In this document: in pieces, positions 1-12,332 of the stretch | Layout: each line of letters begins with the position of its first letter | Position numbering within the stretch: the stretch's first letter is position 1 | Source of the DNA: Cucumis sativus | Lineage: Eukaryota > Streptophyta > Magnoliopsida > Cucurbitales > Cucurbitaceae | Length of the DNA stretch: 64,000 bases | Assembly (NCBI RefSeq): GCF_000004075.3 | Contig: NC_026661.2 | Coordinates: 682,001-746,000 of the forward strand | Direction of reading: 5' to 3' | The notes under the pieces: generated by a model | The model's input: the letters and a program-made list of their open reading frames with translations, nothing else | The model's database searches: none | What the model was told of the DNA's origin: nothing | Program-made: the position numbers and the translations under genes

Positions 1-2
1 TC

Positions 3-233
3 GAGAGGACAAATTTTTGTGGCAAGCTAGCTATTTCGTGGGAAGTTTGGCTCAAGAGAAACAATAGAATTTTAAGGGAGGTGGAGAGGTCATGCAATAA
101 AGTTTCGGAGGTAGCAAGATTTAACGCCTCCTTGTGGACACTCGCTAGGCCTTTTTGTAACTATGAACTTGGTTTGATTTTGTTAGATTGGAGTGTAGGC
201 TTGTTTTTTCGTATGCTCTTTTTCTCTCAATGA
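3..233 (+). mobile_element. 3' end of a LINE (non-LTR retrotransposon) ORF2, partial
   Basis: Reading from base 3 gives an open frame to the TGA at 231-233. It contains WEVWLKRNNRIL, then VARFNASLWTLARPFCNY and LILLDWS. This is the C-terminal tail typical of plant LINE reverse transcriptases, after the zinc-finger-like zf-RVT region, where a W..W..RN.RIF motif precedes a 'F.ASLW....F.NY.L' motif. The element enters from outside the window, so only its 3' end is seen. The frame is still open, but nothing shows it is active. A related fragment on the other strand lies near 33.0 kb. Confidence 0.65.
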
Positions 234-1300
234 AAACTTGGTTTCTTACCAACAGATATTACGACACTCTTTGTTAATGAAATCTACTACTGATTCTTGA
301 AGCATGATTCTCTCCAGTGAAAAAGTTTGTGGTTTGTCATCTTCCAACATTTGCCCAAGCTGAAAATAGACTAACGCTCCAAAACACAAAACAATTGAAA
401 AGATAAATAGAAGAGAAATACAACTGATGAAGAGTACAAGTCAAATAAGACAAAAACCCTACTACTAAGAAGCACCAAAAACTTTGAAAGAGAGCCCCAT
501 TTTTTAAGAGAAGAACTAAACTAAAACTAAACAAACCAACAAATTGAGACATCAAATCAAAAAATTGACAAGATCTGCCCAGTTGATGTTGGACCTATTT
601 GAAATGACTTTCCAAGTGCTTAAACCACTTTTGTAACACTTAGACTCCATTTTTTATGCACATAGAAAGTCATTTCAAACATCTCATTTTACTAACCTGC
701 TTTCTCCTTCCATATATATTTTCCTTCAAAGCCCTGACCTGTTCAGTTCCCTTTATTGCTAATTGCTCTATCAGTAAGTCTCATAACGTTCATATATTTT
801 CGCAGTGTTAGTCTGAGTGATTTGAATACTCATTTTTACTAGTTAGTTAAAGTTTTGTATTGATTTTAATCAGTCAGCTCTCTTGCTTTTGTAAGAAGAA
901 AAAAAAAGAACTTTCTGTTGAAGTTGGCAGTATTAAAACACCGATCATTTTTTTTCAGTAATTTTTCAATGGAGGCAAAGTACAATGAATCTCATATATG
1001 AAAACAGCTCTCAATCTCCTTGTGAATACAAATCATTTGAAGGAACATCATAGGGCAGATGTAGTGTAATCATGTTGTCAAGGAGAATGGACTACGAAAA
1101 GTGGCAAAATAAGGTACATAGGTATCAACTTTATAATCAATATTTACTTTTATGTACTATATGTATCCACTTTGGTTAACTCAAGAGGTGGTGATAGATT
1201 TGTTCAAGTACTATGGTATTTTACACCAATCCTACTACTGGTCATAATCCCATTTACAAATTTATCTGCTCCTTTGGAGCGTTAACAAATAACTCTTACC
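234..1300. other. Intergenic spacer with one short inverted repeat
   Basis: No coding region was recognised here. The only clear structure is the perfect inverted repeat at 598-679, listed separately. The stretch next to 1300 should hold the 3' UTR of the minus-strand kinase gene. Confidence 0.5.
598..679. repeat. Small foldback element (MITE-like)
   Basis: The 15-base arm TTTGAAATGACTTTC at 598-612 is perfectly inverted at 665-679 (GAAAGTCATTTCAAA), enclosing 52 bases. A relic of the same terminal motif (catttcaaacagaccc) occurs near 6490. Short AT-rich elements with such arms are common DNA-transposon derivatives in plants. No target-site duplication was confirmed. Confidence 0.5.
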
Positions 1301-4300
1301 TCATTCTTCTTCTACCTGTGATGATATACTAGACGGGCTCTTGGAACTTTCTGAAATCATCATCAATTGTGGGTCGCTCATTACGTCCTGCAATAAACAT
1401 TTTCAATGATGATTAACTATTGGCAACTTTTGATCTCTGCAACTTTTACGCACAAACAAATTTGTCCCCATACTTCCTTTCATTTTGCTTCATCCAAGAA
1501 TAATTCTTATTCAGTCAAAGTTGATTTCTGTCAGTGTTGTGACTCCTTTTCCAACTAGAGATATTCAGTAGCAAGATTTCAGACATTAGACAGAGGATTC
1601 TTCTACTTTTTTCTTCCTTTTATACGACCCTCAAAACACTAAATATTAAATATTAAATGTTTTTTTCTTAGAACTTGATTGTAATGAGAAATCCATTCCA
1701 TAAGAGGGTCGACAAAAGAGTGAACAATAATTTATAAAAAGGATTTAATGGTAATAAATGAGGAGATTAAGGCCATTTGACGACGGTTTAGTTTCTTGTT
1801 TCTTGTTTTTACTTTCATTATTTTTATTTCATGAACAGCTCTTCCATCATTCTTAACAAAGAAAAAAAATCATTTAATTGGATAACTGTTTTTTTGTTTC
1901 TTGTTCTTTCTTTTTTATTGAAAAAAAAAACTATGTTTAATAACCATTTTTTATTTCTTATTTATCTAAAATTTTAAATTAGAAATGTAAATTTTTTACA
2001 TAAAATAAGTTTTTAAAATTAAATAAAAAATAATAATGTTATATTTATAATGCACTTTAAAAGTAAACGTGATAAACGAATACGTTTACTTTTGTTTGGA
2101 AAAATTTGGAAACACAACCAATAAACTAGAACTTGATTTTGGTCTTTCCAAAAATTATACACTATGTTGGAAAATGTATCTAAAAATAAAAACAAAAATA
2201 GTTACCAAACACTTTTCTAAAAAACGAGAAACAATAAACCATAAACGGAAACATTATCAAATACGGAAACATCATCAAACATCTAGTGACTAAATTGAAG
2301 CAACAATTAAGAGGTCGTTTGGTAACATTTCTATTTATTATTTTAAGTTTTTGAGAATCATAAGCGTCTAATACCAATTTCTAGATTCCACTTTCTTGTT
2401 GCTTATTTAAATGTTTCCAAAATATTTTAAGTTTTTGAGAAACATAAGCGTCTAATACCAGTTTCTAGATTAATGTTTCTGGTTACTTATTTAAGAATGT
2501 TTCCAAAATTGTGTAGAGATTTTAGAAACAACAAAATCAAGCCTCTTGTTTCTGGTCCTCATTTCAAGTTCAAATAAAAACGTTGTTATCATTCTTAGCT
2601 TATAAGATGCATGAGAAGTATCTTCTAGATAAATATAACATTAAAAAAAATTGATTTTAATTTTTCAGGTTAATATTTTAGAGAACCTGGAACAAAAATG
2701 ATTATAAAATGTTTATTTTTATGTTTTCAATAACAAATTAATAAATAAACAAGAAACAAAAAAACAATTACTAAATGTAATTCTATATTTCTTTATTGAA
2801 AAAAATAAAACATAAGAATGAAACATGAACATTACTAAACAAAGTTTAAATTTCAAAAACCAAATCAAAACCTAACCCAATAACTATTAAATTTTTAAGG
2901 CATCACTATTGGAAATTATAATTGACCTCCACCCATTAGCTTAAGCTTTTGGATTTAGTTGGTGAATTAAGATGATTTCAATGTAGGTTGCTACGAGATG
3001 TCCTAAGTTCAAACTCCTTCATTGTTGTTTCCTCTCCAATTAATGTTAACACAAGCGAGGGGAGTGTTAGATATTATATTAAATTTGCCTCCACCCACCA
3101 GCTTAAGTTTTTGGGTTTAATTGGTGAATTAAGATGATCTAAGAGTAGATTGCTACAGGATGTCTTGTGTTCAAGCTCTTGCATTATTGTTTCCTCTCCA
3201 ATTAATGTTATTTTCCACTTGTTGGATCTTTTTTCATATTTCAAGCACACAAGTGGGTGAAAGTGTTAGATATTATATTAAATTTGCCCCCCACCCACCA
3301 GCTTAAGCTTTTGGGTTGTGTTGGTGATTTAAGAATTACACAGTGTGTTGCATACTAACCTGCTCCGTTGAGGGATGGCTAAAACTGCTTATCGATCCAC
3401 TACTATCCCTTGACTCCATGTGCTCCATCATCTCTTCACCAAATTCTCTCAATTTTTCAAGTTCGGGCAACACAACACTGGCAAGATCTGGTCGGTCCTT
3501 TCGCCGAAGTTCTGCACATTCAAGTGCTAATTTTGCAAAGCAAAGTGTTTGTTCCACTGGCCAATCAACCACAGCTGGGTCCAGAAACTCCTGAAAAGTC
3601 CCCTTCTCGATAGAACGAGCAACATGGTGAGCCAACCCCATGGCCGGCTTAGCTGTAATTAGTTGAAGCAACATGATTCCTAGTGAATACACATCAGATT
3701 TAACCCCAAGCATTCCAGTTTGTTGATACTCAGGGTCTATATAGCAGAAAGTTCCAGCGGCCGAAGTCACGTAGCATTGTGTTACATTTTCAGCCACAGC
3801 AGGTAAAAGTCTAGCCAAACCAACGTCACTAATCTTGGAAACATAGTTGTGGTCAAGCAATATGTTAGCTGGCTTGAGATCACGGTGCACCAATGGCTCA
3901 GGCTTTGTCTGGTGGAGAAACAGAAGGCCAGTAGCAATCTCGGCAGCAATTCGAAACCTCAATTGCCAAGGAATAACAGGGGTGTTACCCTTTCGAAAGA
4001 GTCGATCCTCCAAACTTCCATTGGACATGTACTCATAAACTAGAATGCCATATTCAGGGCATGCTCCTAGAAGAAGTACCATGTTGGGATGCCTTATGCA
4101 ACTCAGTATATCAATCTGCATTTACGATATCTAACTAAATCATAAGCACTAAAAAAATGATCCCAAAGTTCTTTCAAGTTTCTCACCTCTTGCTGAAACT
4201 GTGTCCTTCCTTGAGTTGCGTCAGGACGCAAAACCTTGACTGCAACTGATGTGTGATCAAGACGACAACGAAAGACAGGTCCATAACCTCCTTCCCCAAT

Positions 4301-7112
4301 CTTTCGAGATTGTGCAAAATGTTCCGTCGCCGATTCAACCTCCTCAATTGAATATCTCCTGTATCTGATGTCGCTTTGTGCAAGATTTTTCAATGCTTTC
4401 TGCATTTCCTCTGCCTCTTTAACTGCTTTCATCTCCAGATTTGCCCTTTTATGTGATTCTAACTCTGCAATTCTCTTGGCTGCATCAGCTGCTTCCATCG
4501 CTGCTCTGCATCTAGCTCTCTCCTGCTCTGCAATAGCCATTGCTGCTTCTTGTGCAAGCCGTGCCTCTTCTAGTTTTTGTTCTTCTTCACGTCTCCAATT
4601 ATTTAGTTCCATTGCCTATGGGAGAATTTTTAACATAACCCCAAGGTTGAATCTCAAAAATGGGGAAATGACTTATATATATTATACCTTCTGCTTTGCT
4701 GTCAGTGCTTCTTTACATGCTGTACTGTACATCTCCATAGTTTGTTTAAGCTCTAGCTTCAGCCTCCTCATTTCAAGTTCTACTTCATCCTGTGAGATAC
4801 ATAAATTTCGACCAATTTAGTTCATATCCTCAAATCAACATTAGATATGAGCAGAAAAATTCAGTTACAAGTGCTCTCTCTCTCTCTCATTAAAGAACGT
4901 TTATAAGATACATTTCCCTAGCTTCAAAATTTTAATATTTGTCATCACTATGAGCAAGGAGAGCTTTTATTTAAAATGTTAGATAAGATATCCAATTTCA
5001 ATTAATAATTGAAAATACCAGAAACTAGCACTATATAATATGATCAATACAGGTAAAGCGTTGTACTTGAAGTCCAATATATTCATATTGGTATTTTGAT
5101 CAATGTATATATTTGTGAGATCCGTGAAAATTATTGCTTGATGTTAGTGTCTTTGTTCTTTGATAAGTTTTTCAGTATTTCCTTTGTGATGGTGGTGGAA
5201 TCGTTATAATTCTCTTTTATTTGTACCTTTTTACTCCTTTAGGAGTTTATATCCTTTGAGCATTAGTTTCTCTTTTCATTTTCTCAATGAAAAGTTTTCT
5301 CTTGTTCAATAAAAAAAGCCCAGAACCATTCATAATATACTGACCAAGTTCTGAGATGACCAAGAACATGATGTCCTGCAGCTCTCATCTGAAACTGATG
5401 AGAAATCATTGAGATTGCTGAGATCTGCCCACTTTGGTTTAAATGGTAGAGATGTAAAGCTATGCTCTGAGCTGGTTGAAAATCGTGGGGGACCTGAATC
5501 AGAGTAGTCAAATGCAACAGAAGAAGAACGATCTGTGCTTGGTCTGCCAGAGCTTATAAAGGATATGTCGGATTCTGACTCAGAGAACCCCCCACTAAAT
5601 TTCGAGATACAAGTTCTCTCTCCTCCGTGAGAGTAAGGTGACCTGATTCCAATCACGATGTGAGCATCAACTTGGAAGGAAAGTCTATGCATATCTTCAC
5701 TACCAAAATTTAACCACAATCTGTAATTTAGCACAACTTACTTGATTGTTTCATCTTGGAAGCTGCGAGGCTTGAATGATGTCCTATCTGCAAACGAGAA
5801 AAATAATATAAGTTCCATTGCCCCAAACTCCATAAAATCAAGACATGAATGCGTAATCAATTTTGATAGCATAAAAATGTAAGTGATTCATCTGCAATTA
5901 GTCCTTAAATAAATTGTTTTCTTTTCAACTTCACCCTTAAAAAAATGGTGCTTTGATGAAACATAAAAACACCAAAGGCTGTCTTGATGGGGAAAAGAAA
6001 CACAAATTATCATATAGAAGAATTCAGAGGACAAATTTGACAAATTTGTAGACTTACCACAATAAAAACTACTTCATATACTATACACAAAATACTTGGA
6101 ATGCAGTCCAGCATGAAAAACAAACCTCTCAAATTGAACTTATGTCGAGGAGTGATTGATCCCTTTACGATCGGCTTAGATAACTTCTGTAAACGGTCTA
6201 GTAGAGGGGAAGTGAAGGGAGCTGAGCGAGATGCATTCTTCACTGATGACACCTTCCCCTTCGAGATGACATATACAGTGCAGAAATCCGGTGCTCCTTT
6301 TGACACGCTACTACCCATGCTCGATGACTTAAACCTGTTTCAAACATCACAAATTCCCAATCATAAGCATTTGGAAAAATTGGAGATGGGAATTCACATT
6401 CTTCCATAATGATTTGTGGAATGTAAAATTCTAAACGCTATTTTGGAATGAATTTTCAAACGCTAAATAACTGCTTTTCACTTGAATAGTCATTTCAAAC
6501 AGACCCTGAACCAAACATGAAACGAAAAAAAATGATTACCTAATAAATCCATGTCTCGAAGGAGCCCCGAGCACCAAGGTCTCGATTGCAGCGTACGATA
6601 CGTATTCAGTTAATGCTTTCACTATATCGGTGTCTTCCAATATAATATCAAGACATTGAATCTTCACAATCAACAAAAGAAAGGAAAACCCAGGTCGTTT
6701 CACATCTCAAAATCACAATTCAGAAACATAACATAAGAAAAGAAAAGAGAAAATGCAATGATGAACACAAAAGACTTACATCCTTCCGAGTACAATAGCA
6801 ATGGAAGGTGAGAAAAATGTCTCTAGTCTGCATCTCGAGCTGCTGTATATGAGGGGAATCAGATGTGGAACTGCCATCAGTATTACAAATAATGGCTTCC
6901 CCAATCAAAGAAGCAGCCGCACTAGAAGGTCTATGAACCACATGGATTAAAATCACAGTTTGACCCTTTCCAATCAAATGCTCAGCGGCCCATCTAAGAG
7001 CATTTTGGCTTCCTTTTTCCCTGTCTATACCAATAGCAACTAACCCATTTCCTCCTCCGCCTGCTCCAACCTTTTTGACGCTATTAACACTGTTTCCTTT
7101 TTGTAGCCACAT
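1301..7112 (-). CDS. Receptor-like cytoplasmic kinase with N-terminal USP domain (RLCK-IX type, no U-box)
   Basis: Nine exons join in frame: 7112-6780, 6661-6540, 6334-6126, 5787-5742, 5642-5345, 4789-4688, 4615-4187, 4115-3360 and 1387-1301. They give 2382 bases and a 793-residue protein. Residues 1-170 form a universal-stress-protein-like nucleotide-binding fold (VAIGIDREKGSQNALRW; VLGAPSRHG). A Ser-rich linker follows, then a charged Ala/Glu-rich coiled coil at about 337-450. The kinase has IGEGGYG at 476, the ATP-binding Lys at 497, HRDLKPAN from 590 and DVG instead of DFG at 610, as is usual in this family. Relatives include the PUB33/PUB35-like kinases; no U-box is present. The start at MWLQKG was chosen because it fits the family; an in-frame ATG lies at 7136. 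The short last exon (DVMSDPQL...VEEE) lies beyond a 1972-base intron and was found by the splice sites and the family-like 'VMSDP' tail. Role: cytoplasmic Ser/Thr signalling kinase; its substrate is unknown. Confidence 0.9.
2339..2512. repeat. Tandem duplication of about 84 bases
   Basis: TTTTAAGTTTTTGAGA followed by 'ATAAGCGTCTAATACCA' begins at 2341 and again at 2424. Each copy runs on into a TTTCTAGATT and a TTATTTAA...TGTTTCCAAAA segment. It lies inside the kinase intron. Confidence 0.7.
2911..3333 (+). mobile_element. TRIM-type miniature LTR retroelement array with three LTR copies
   Basis: Three copies of one terminal segment lie in direct order: about 2911-2970, 3065-3132 and 3264-3333. 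The second and third begin TGTTAGATATTATATTAAAT. All contain CCACCCA(C/T)(C/T)AGCTTAAG followed by a TTGG(A/G)TT...TTGGTGAATTAAG-like end. The short internal pieces repeat 'TGTTTCCTCTCCAATTAATG'. No coding capacity is present. Short LTRs, tiny interior and a degenerate primer-site position are the marks of TRIM elements; three terminal copies point to a tandem or recombined insertion. Confidence 0.6.
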
Positions 7113-7459
7113 TGTTTGATAAAATCCCAGTGACAAATTTGCTCGTTATATGTACAATGAGGGATATTTGCATGCATATTTACATATATACAAAGAATTT
7201 GTGAAGAAAAAAAGAGAAAGAAGTTTGATACCATGACTAACTTGGGATTTGCCTCAATTTGGAGAGAGGGCTGAAATTTTCGCGGGAGGGCGCAAATTTA
7301 GGAATTCTATGAATACAAAAGAATTTGTGGGAGATTTGAAGAGTTTGTAGTCCCCATATCTGTTTGTAGTAATTTATTTTCCTACCCCAAAATGGAAAAG
7401 AGAATCAACTTTTACTAGTTTTGGCGTCCATTGTTGTGTTTGTATGCCCATGGAAATAG

Positions 7460-7660
7460 GATGTTCAGAAAACCCATAACCCGCTCTACCCGATCCAACT
7501 CGATTCGATTTAATTTTAATTTTAATTTTAATGGGATTGGGTTCAAAACTTTTTTTAAATTCAATTTTTTATCGGTTATTAGGGTTCATAATTTTTTTTG
7601 GAAATCAATCACATGATGTCTGAATAACAAATGATCTGGGTTGGGTACGACATCCAAAAT
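7460..7660. repeat. Plant interspersed-repeat relic (ACCCG/TTTTAAT type)
   Basis: The run 'ACCCATAACCCGCTCTACCCG' and the following triplicated TTTTAAT units match a style of dispersed plant repeat containing ACCCGACCCAACCCG-like strings. No termini were found and the family could not be named. Confidence 0.3.
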
Positions 7661-10044
7661 TATGTATTATTGTTATAATATATCATTGGTCTATTTCTCC
7701 ATTATTTTACATGATTTTTCTTTAATTACTGCCAAATTTAGTCTCTAATTTAGTATATCATTTTACACAATTGGCCTATTTCAATAAGAAATTAAGAAAA
7801 AAAAAATCATAAATGGACTATATACTCATTTATATTACTAAATTGAATTTTAAATATATATATATATGAAAAAAAATATGAACCGACAAAGAGGGAAAGA
7901 TTCGATATAAGTTGGTTACGGTTTTGGAAAGAAATCAATAACGCTTCAAAGTTTCCTTCTTCAATAACAGTAGTCCATTCTCTTCGCGAAAGCTCGACGG
8001 TTGGTTGTGACCGCCATTTTCTGACAAATTTTGAGGTTAGTAATACGGTATATTTTGAATCATTCAACCGTTAGGGTATATTGAGTTATTTGTGTGTAAT
8101 TTTTGTTATGTGTTGATTGGTTAGGTTTATTGGAAACTTTATGTGTAATTTCTATTATACTTAATTACAATTTTTTGTTGCTAGAATTTTGAAAACATAG
8201 GTAGTTTATAAGTTTACATTTTTTATATGCTAACGTATATGATATTATTGTGTTCATTGTTCTTAATGGTTTGTCTCAAAAGGTTATCATGTTTTAATTA
8301 CAGTATATTTGGAATAATAAGGTGTACATTTTAGACATAAATGTTTATGATGGGTAATTTTTTGTTTCCTGAGTATATGTAATATTACGGTATGTATTTT
8401 TGAACTAAAGATTTATGATAAATTGTTTATAGAAACATGGATGATGAGCATATGTAATATATGTTGTTATTAAAATTGCGTAAATTTGATTATGTTATAG
8501 GAATGTTATTTATGTTAACAGGACAAAGGAAGATATATTCTCTGGTTTTTGTAATGCACTAATTGTATGAGAAATTGGTTGAATGGAGAGAACATATTCA
8601 ATTATTGTATTGTTTGCAGTAATTATGACCATACTTGAAAAACAATTAACTTATATATGTCACTAAGTATGTTTTAATGTATATAGTGATGAAATGATTT
8701 ATGTATGATCAAATATATGAGGCAGTATATGTGTAACAAATCACATAAGATATATATATATATATTATGGAGTAGTATATGTAATGATTAAAAAAAACTC
8801 CAAGTGTTACATAGTATGTGTATGTAGTGATATATAAATTAATTATTAAAAATGATAGAATTAAAAAAAAATGTGAACATATTATCCAACATATGTGAAA
8901 TACACGTGTAACATAACACAAAAAATTGCTTCAAAAGATATAGTACCATATGTATAAAAAAAATACAAAACGCATATCTTATAATATGTGTATACTGTAC
9001 ATAACAAGAAGATGAATCGAAGAAGAAATAATAAATTTATCGAGAAAAAAAAACTATATGCTCATAAAATGGAAATTAAATATTATAAGAAATGAAGAAG
9101 CTTCCAAAATCAAAAAGAAGAAAGAACAAGTTTATTTTTTTATTGGAATCGAGAAAAAAAAAAGTATTCATGTTTATGATTTAAATTGAAAATAATTATA
9201 GAAAGATATATAATTTATTAACATATTTAAATCATAAACAATTAATAAATATTATAGTAATAAATATAAATACATATGATATAATAATTTTAAAAGTTAT
9301 TATTGATATAATAAATTAGGAATTTTAAAATATTAAAAAAATTATTTAAGATTTACATATATAATTTTTTAAAAATAATTAAATAAATGTTAAAATTATC
9401 CTAAAATATTAGGGTTTCTTGTAAAGATAATAATTAAAAAATTAGAACATTTTGTAAAATATCATAAATAATTTAGATACTTCCTCTAATCTTCCAATCA
9501 TTGAAAGGATTTGTATAGAAAAAAAATAGCTAAAGAAATCATACATTGTTTATGTCTCGCAAATATAAATTTCTCAACTTCACTATATACTAATCACTTC
9601 GAAAATTTGACTATTTTGATATTACTTTCTTTTAAGAAAAATGTTCTTCTTCTTTGTTTTTCCTCTTTGTTGTTTGAACTTTTTTCTTGTTTCGCTTCCA
9701 CATTGCTTTGAAGTAAAGGTTAAATCGGTTATTCAATATGACTCAATCGGTAAATATAAGAGTTGAGTTGGATTGCCTTCATATAATCATTAGACCAAAA
9801 TTCATAAAGTCGTGAAGGACAAACAAAGATGAATGCTAGAATCTCCAAACTTCTAAATCCAAACAATGACAATCTTCACGTAAAGAAGGTGATGGGACTT
9901 CAACGTCATGTGCGTGATTGAAAAACTAGTGTTTTTTTTTCTCCCTTCTTTCTTTTTTCATAAATTAACAAATGGTTTTAATAAATGTACGTATTTTCTA
10001 AAATCTATGATATACAAACCTACCGTCTACAAAAAAAAAACAAA

Positions 10045-10052
<8 letters not shown>

Positions 10053-10082
<30 letters not shown>
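10053..10082. repeat. (AT)15 microsatellite
   Basis: Uninterrupted AT dinucleotides, preceded by two poly(A) runs. Confidence 0.95.
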
Positions 10083-10090
<8 letters not shown>

Positions 10091-11225
10091 ATAGTATACA
10101 AAACATGAGAGGAAAAGTTAACTACAAACATAATGTAAAAGAAAAAAAAAAATAGTATACACTAGTGAGTTTCATCACCTCCATTTGAAAATTTTATAAT
10201 ATATATAAATACCTTATTTGAAAACATATTTCAAAATCTTAGCTACTTTATTAAAAAAAAAAATCTTATTTAAAATAAATCGATAATACTAAAATTTCAC
10301 CAAATTATCTTTATTGTACTCTGAATTACATAATATTTAATACACAATACACAGTACATAATATTTAATACACAATACATAATTTAGTATAAGAGATTTC
10401 ATTAATCTTACAAATAAGATTTTAATGTATATTTTTTTGAAATCTTAGAAAAAATGGATATTATGGATTAATTAAATATACATGAAGTTTCAATTATAAT
10501 ATAATATAATTTTATTAAATAAATATATAAACGTTTTATTAGATATAAAATAAGAAATATCACGAATAGATATTCCATTAATTTAGGAATGAATTCGTTA
10601 GATAAATAAATCTCAGATTCAATTAAGATCTAACAAAATATGCTAGTGTGAAAAACATAGTGAAAATTGAATCGCTTTACAAATGTATGGTATAATTAGA
10701 ATATGAAAATCATAGCATACCACACGAGTAGGGCAAAGTAGGAATAAAATGGGTAGAGAATTTGCTAAAAAAACATTAATTTTGTTTTTATGCTATAATT
10801 CCAACCACCCACCCAAATTTTGTCATTGGATCCAATTCTCCAAATTTTTATTTCGTGAAAAACGTCTAATTTATCCTCAAAATTTCAATTTTGTTTCTAA
10901 TCGAGTCCTAAAATTTCAATTTACTAAGTTATAAATATTGCATTTATTTTAAAATAAATACAATATGACCTACCAGACTTAAAGTTAAATTTATATAAGA
11001 AATAACAAATACTTTTAACATTTTGTAGTGTATGATATTTAAAAAACGTACGACCATAGATAACTTATTAGACAAAAAGTTAAATATGTATACATGATAT
11101 AATGATTATTATTTTTAAAATTTTCGAATATATTGATCTATCAAACCTACGATGAAAAAAAATTAGAAACTACTCCACACATTTTAGAGTCATATATAGA
11201 AACAACTCAAAATTGCATGGGCTAA

Positions 11226-11600
11226 ACTTTTAATTTCGTATATGCAAGTGTCCCCCGCCATGAAGTCCCTGCTTCGCCACTACATTACAAAATTACTTAG
11301 ACAAGTGCACAAATTAACTATCAATTAGCATCGTCAAAACTCACGCGTTCCAACAAAATAAAATGACTCTAATATCACTTTCTCTAACCTTATCCCATTT
11401 GTATCAAATAACTAGGCTTGACAAAAATTTCCACGAGGTTGGATCTATGCAAGTATCGCTCCAATCGGGACAAGGAATCCCCAATTTGATCTTTGATGGA
11501 GTCAAAACGAGGATTTTTTAGGGTCTCCAATCGTGAACGGGAATGGTATCCCCACCCCACCCCAATTCGACCTTGACCTTGATTAGAACAGAAACTTATC
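11226..11600 (-). repeat. Relics of dispersed plant repeats
   Basis: On the minus strand 11290-11226 begins GTAGTGGCGAAGCAGGGAC and continues into a GGCGGGGGACA run, the type of string seen at the edge of many plant transposable-element copies. At 11600-11420 a GGGGTGGGGTGGGGATACC motif and a 'CCCGTTCACGATTGGAG' stretch resemble the G-rich 'ggggatccccg' repeats of plants. The classes are uncertain. Confidence 0.3.
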
Positions 11601-11957
11601 ATAGGGTTTAAAGTACAAAAACCTTTTAAAGTTTTAAGTTATGATTACAACACGAATTATGTCTAAGTTTTAAGTTTAATTTGACAAAATTGAAAGTTTA
11701 CGTTAAAACCAATAAAATGACAAGTTTAGAAGTAAGAGTTGATGTTTTGTGGGGGAAAAAAGAGGAGAAAACTACTTTAAACAACAATAGGACCCTTAAC
11801 TCAGATAGTTATGTACATGTTCTTGTTGATTGAGCAAGAAATTAAAATACCTGTCTTCATTTTTTTCAACATGGTAGTATTTTGGTTCCTCCATTTAATC
11901 AATCTTTCTTATTATTTGTGTAATCTCAGCAAAAGTATGGAAACAAAATGTGTGATG

Positions 11958-12198
11958 CCCAATGCTTGTCCTTGGCTGAAGTCCACACTTCCTGATCTCC
12001 ATTTTCAAAGTATTTTCTTTAAGAGCTAAATGGGGCCTTTGTAGAAAGACAATGCATTTACAAACATCAATTTATTGATAATGGTAGTTGGAACTTGGAA
12101 GACAAAGCATGTTATACCTCTTTAAGTTCATGTCCCCTAGTAGGCCCTATCCAATAGCTATGAAAATATACCTTCATGTGATCATTTATTTATAAATA
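11958..12198 (+). promoter_or_regulatory. SAUR promoter block, copy 1
   Basis: This copy holds a degenerate form of the shared inverted repeat (CCCAATGCTTGTCCTTGG at 11958-11975), an AGAGCTAAATGGGGCC box near 12022 and a GAAGACAAAGCATG box near 12099. The auxin-response core is altered to TGTCCC (12131-12136), followed by TAGGCCCTATCCAATAG. A TATA box (TATAAATA) lies at 12191-12198, about 135 bases before the ATG. Confidence 0.6.
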
Positions 12199-12332
12199 CA
12201 TATGTGAGATGGCTTAGACGAAGCAATCACAATTCTTCACATTCCCATTTGAAAGAAACTTTCTTCTCCTGAAAACTTGTGTTCTTACAATCTTCTCATT
12301 ACTCTAGAAGTACATCAATTCTATTGTACAAC

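Larger units (their letters stand above)
1388..3359 (-). other. Last intron of the kinase gene, filled with repeats
   Basis: The donor CAG|GTTAGT is at 3360/3359 and the acceptor TTGCAG|GAC at 1388/1387. The intron holds AT-rich foldback-like sequence (about 1780-2830) with many GTTTCTTGTTTC-type motifs on one side and their complements on the other. It also has an 83-84 base tandem duplication (2341-2510) and the TRIM array at 2911-3333. If the intron is retained, translation adds VSMQHTV and stops at 3336-3338, five bases before the TRIM edge. Confidence 0.75.
7113..12332. other. Long AT-rich intergenic spacer with degraded repeats
   Basis: The first part should carry the kinase promoter and 5' UTR. 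About 8100-11200 is extremely AT-rich, with no frame that looks coding. Recognisable pieces are listed separately: a CCCG-rich plant repeat near 7.5 kb, the (AT)15 tract at 10053, a duplicated ACATAATATTTAATACACAA unit at 10330-10381 and two repeat relics at 11.2-11.6 kb. Confidence 0.5.

Noticed and set aside
1388-3335. A U-box downstream of the kinase domain
   Set aside because: No CPI..E.M.DP...DG.TYE-like motif was found on the minus strand; the last exon ends in VEEE.
3336-3359. The stop at 3336 as the kinase C-terminus
   Set aside because: A donor at 3360/3359 joins in phase to a family-like last exon at 1387-1301; the 3336 stop is treated as the intron-retention form.
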